A stretch of 5,550 nt of DNA from Pirellulaceae bacterium (GTDB lineage: Bacteria; Planctomycetota; Planctomycetia; Pirellulales; Pirellulaceae). The translations under genes and the position numbers were made by a program. The first letter of the stretch is position 1. Each line of letters opens with the position of its first letter. The stretch is taken from positions 1 through 5,550 of the forward strand of contig JABDKS010000083.1 of NCBI GenBank assembly GCA_013002105.1, read 5' to 3'. The notes beneath the pieces are model-generated. The model made no database searches and had not been told where the DNA came from. It was given only the letters and a program-made list of their open reading frames with translations. This document shows, piece after piece, positions 5,301 to 5,550 of the stretch.

Positions 5301-5550
5301 CCGACGCCCCGCGTTGAGAACGTTTTGCAGACGTTCCAGTTCGTCCCACTGTCCGTTGGCTGCCATCGTTGCCTGCTCGGGCCAAGTGGTCGGATCATGA
5401 GAACGAAAACTGCCGCCAGCAGCATCCAAAATCTTTCTCAATGTCGGCACAGTGGTTTGCGAAAGGCATTGGAAGGTTTCGATACCTTCGTCGACCAACA
5501 ATGCACAGATCTTGGGACCGATGCCCTCAATACGCGTCAAGTCCTCTCGT
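5292..5550 (-). CDS. Helix-hairpin-helix (H3TH-type) domain protein, C-terminal part only
   Basis: The frame is open to the right edge and ends at TAG (5292-5294), giving the last 85 residues of a longer protein. The visible part starts with REDLTRIEGIGPKICALL, where IEGIGPK is a classic helix-hairpin-helix DNA-backbone-binding turn. It continues with GIETFQCLSQ, LRKILDAAGGSF and the family-typical DPTTWPEQATMAANGQWDEL, ending near LQNVLNAGRRVA. This arrangement is known from the predicted FEN1-like H3TH group, where the domain is often the C-terminal piece of longer coiled-coil proteins or an appendage of ribosomal protein L21. What precedes it here is not visible. A TTG at 5538-5540 could start a short 82-residue protein, but the frame continues upstream in register with the domain (REDL), so I treat the gene as truncated by the window. 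DNA or RNA binding is inferred from the fold only. Confidence 0.8.
   Translation of the reverse strand, partial: REDLTRIEGIGPKICALLVDEGIETFQCLSQTTVPTLRKILDAAGGSFRSHDPTTWPEQATMAANGQWDELERLQNVLNAGRRVA

Noticed and set aside
1..5550. tRNA, rRNA, CRISPR array, insertion sequence or attachment site
   Set aside because: I saw no cloverleaf, no regularly spaced repeats, no transposase-like frame and no terminal inverted repeats with target duplications.

Overview
The window looks like a chromosomal segment of a Gram-negative bacterium of moderate GC content, most likely a planctomycete (Pirellulaceae/Rhodopirellula-like). This is inferred from the gene mixture: a secreted R/E-rich coiled-coil protein, a helix-hairpin-helix protein with the DPTTWPEQA-type tail, and a UxaA-family dehydratase. 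Shine-Dalgarno sequences are also mostly absent. No rRNA or other marker gene is present to confirm the assignment.

Layout. (1) Bases 1-1866, minus strand: a sucC-sucD operon for succinyl-CoA synthetase. sucC (beta subunit) is complete and is transcribed first. sucD (alpha subunit) follows after a 97-base spacer and runs off the left edge, leaving 196 N-terminal residues without the catalytic His region. (2) Bases 1867-2043: a divergent promoter region carrying repeated TTCCCAG elements and two dyads. (3) Bases 2044-3588, plus strand: a complete altronate/galactarate dehydratase (UxaA/GarD family). (4) Bases 3616-4395, minus strand: a secreted, highly charged coiled-coil protein of unknown function, convergent with uxaA. 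(5) Bases 4396-4599: a second divergent intergenic region with small dyads and a possible promoter. (6) Bases 4600-5262, plus strand: a stand-alone TOPRIM protein equivalent to only the C-terminal half of DNA gyrase subunit B, without the ATPase and transducer domains. (7) Bases 5292-5550, minus strand: the C-terminal 85 residues of a helix-hairpin-helix protein, whose 5' end is beyond the right edge.

The sucCD pair is core TCA-cycle metabolism. The UxaA-like enzyme would feed sugar acids toward 2-keto-3-deoxygluconate and so into central carbon metabolism. Its divergent arrangement with sucCD over a repeat-bearing promoter region makes shared control conceivable but unproven. The other genes show no obvious pathway link to these. 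The most unusual item is the orphan gyrase-B-type TOPRIM gene, which keeps its metal-binding acidic residues while lacking everything needed for ATP-driven strand passage. No mobile element, tRNA, rRNA or CRISPR array was seen.
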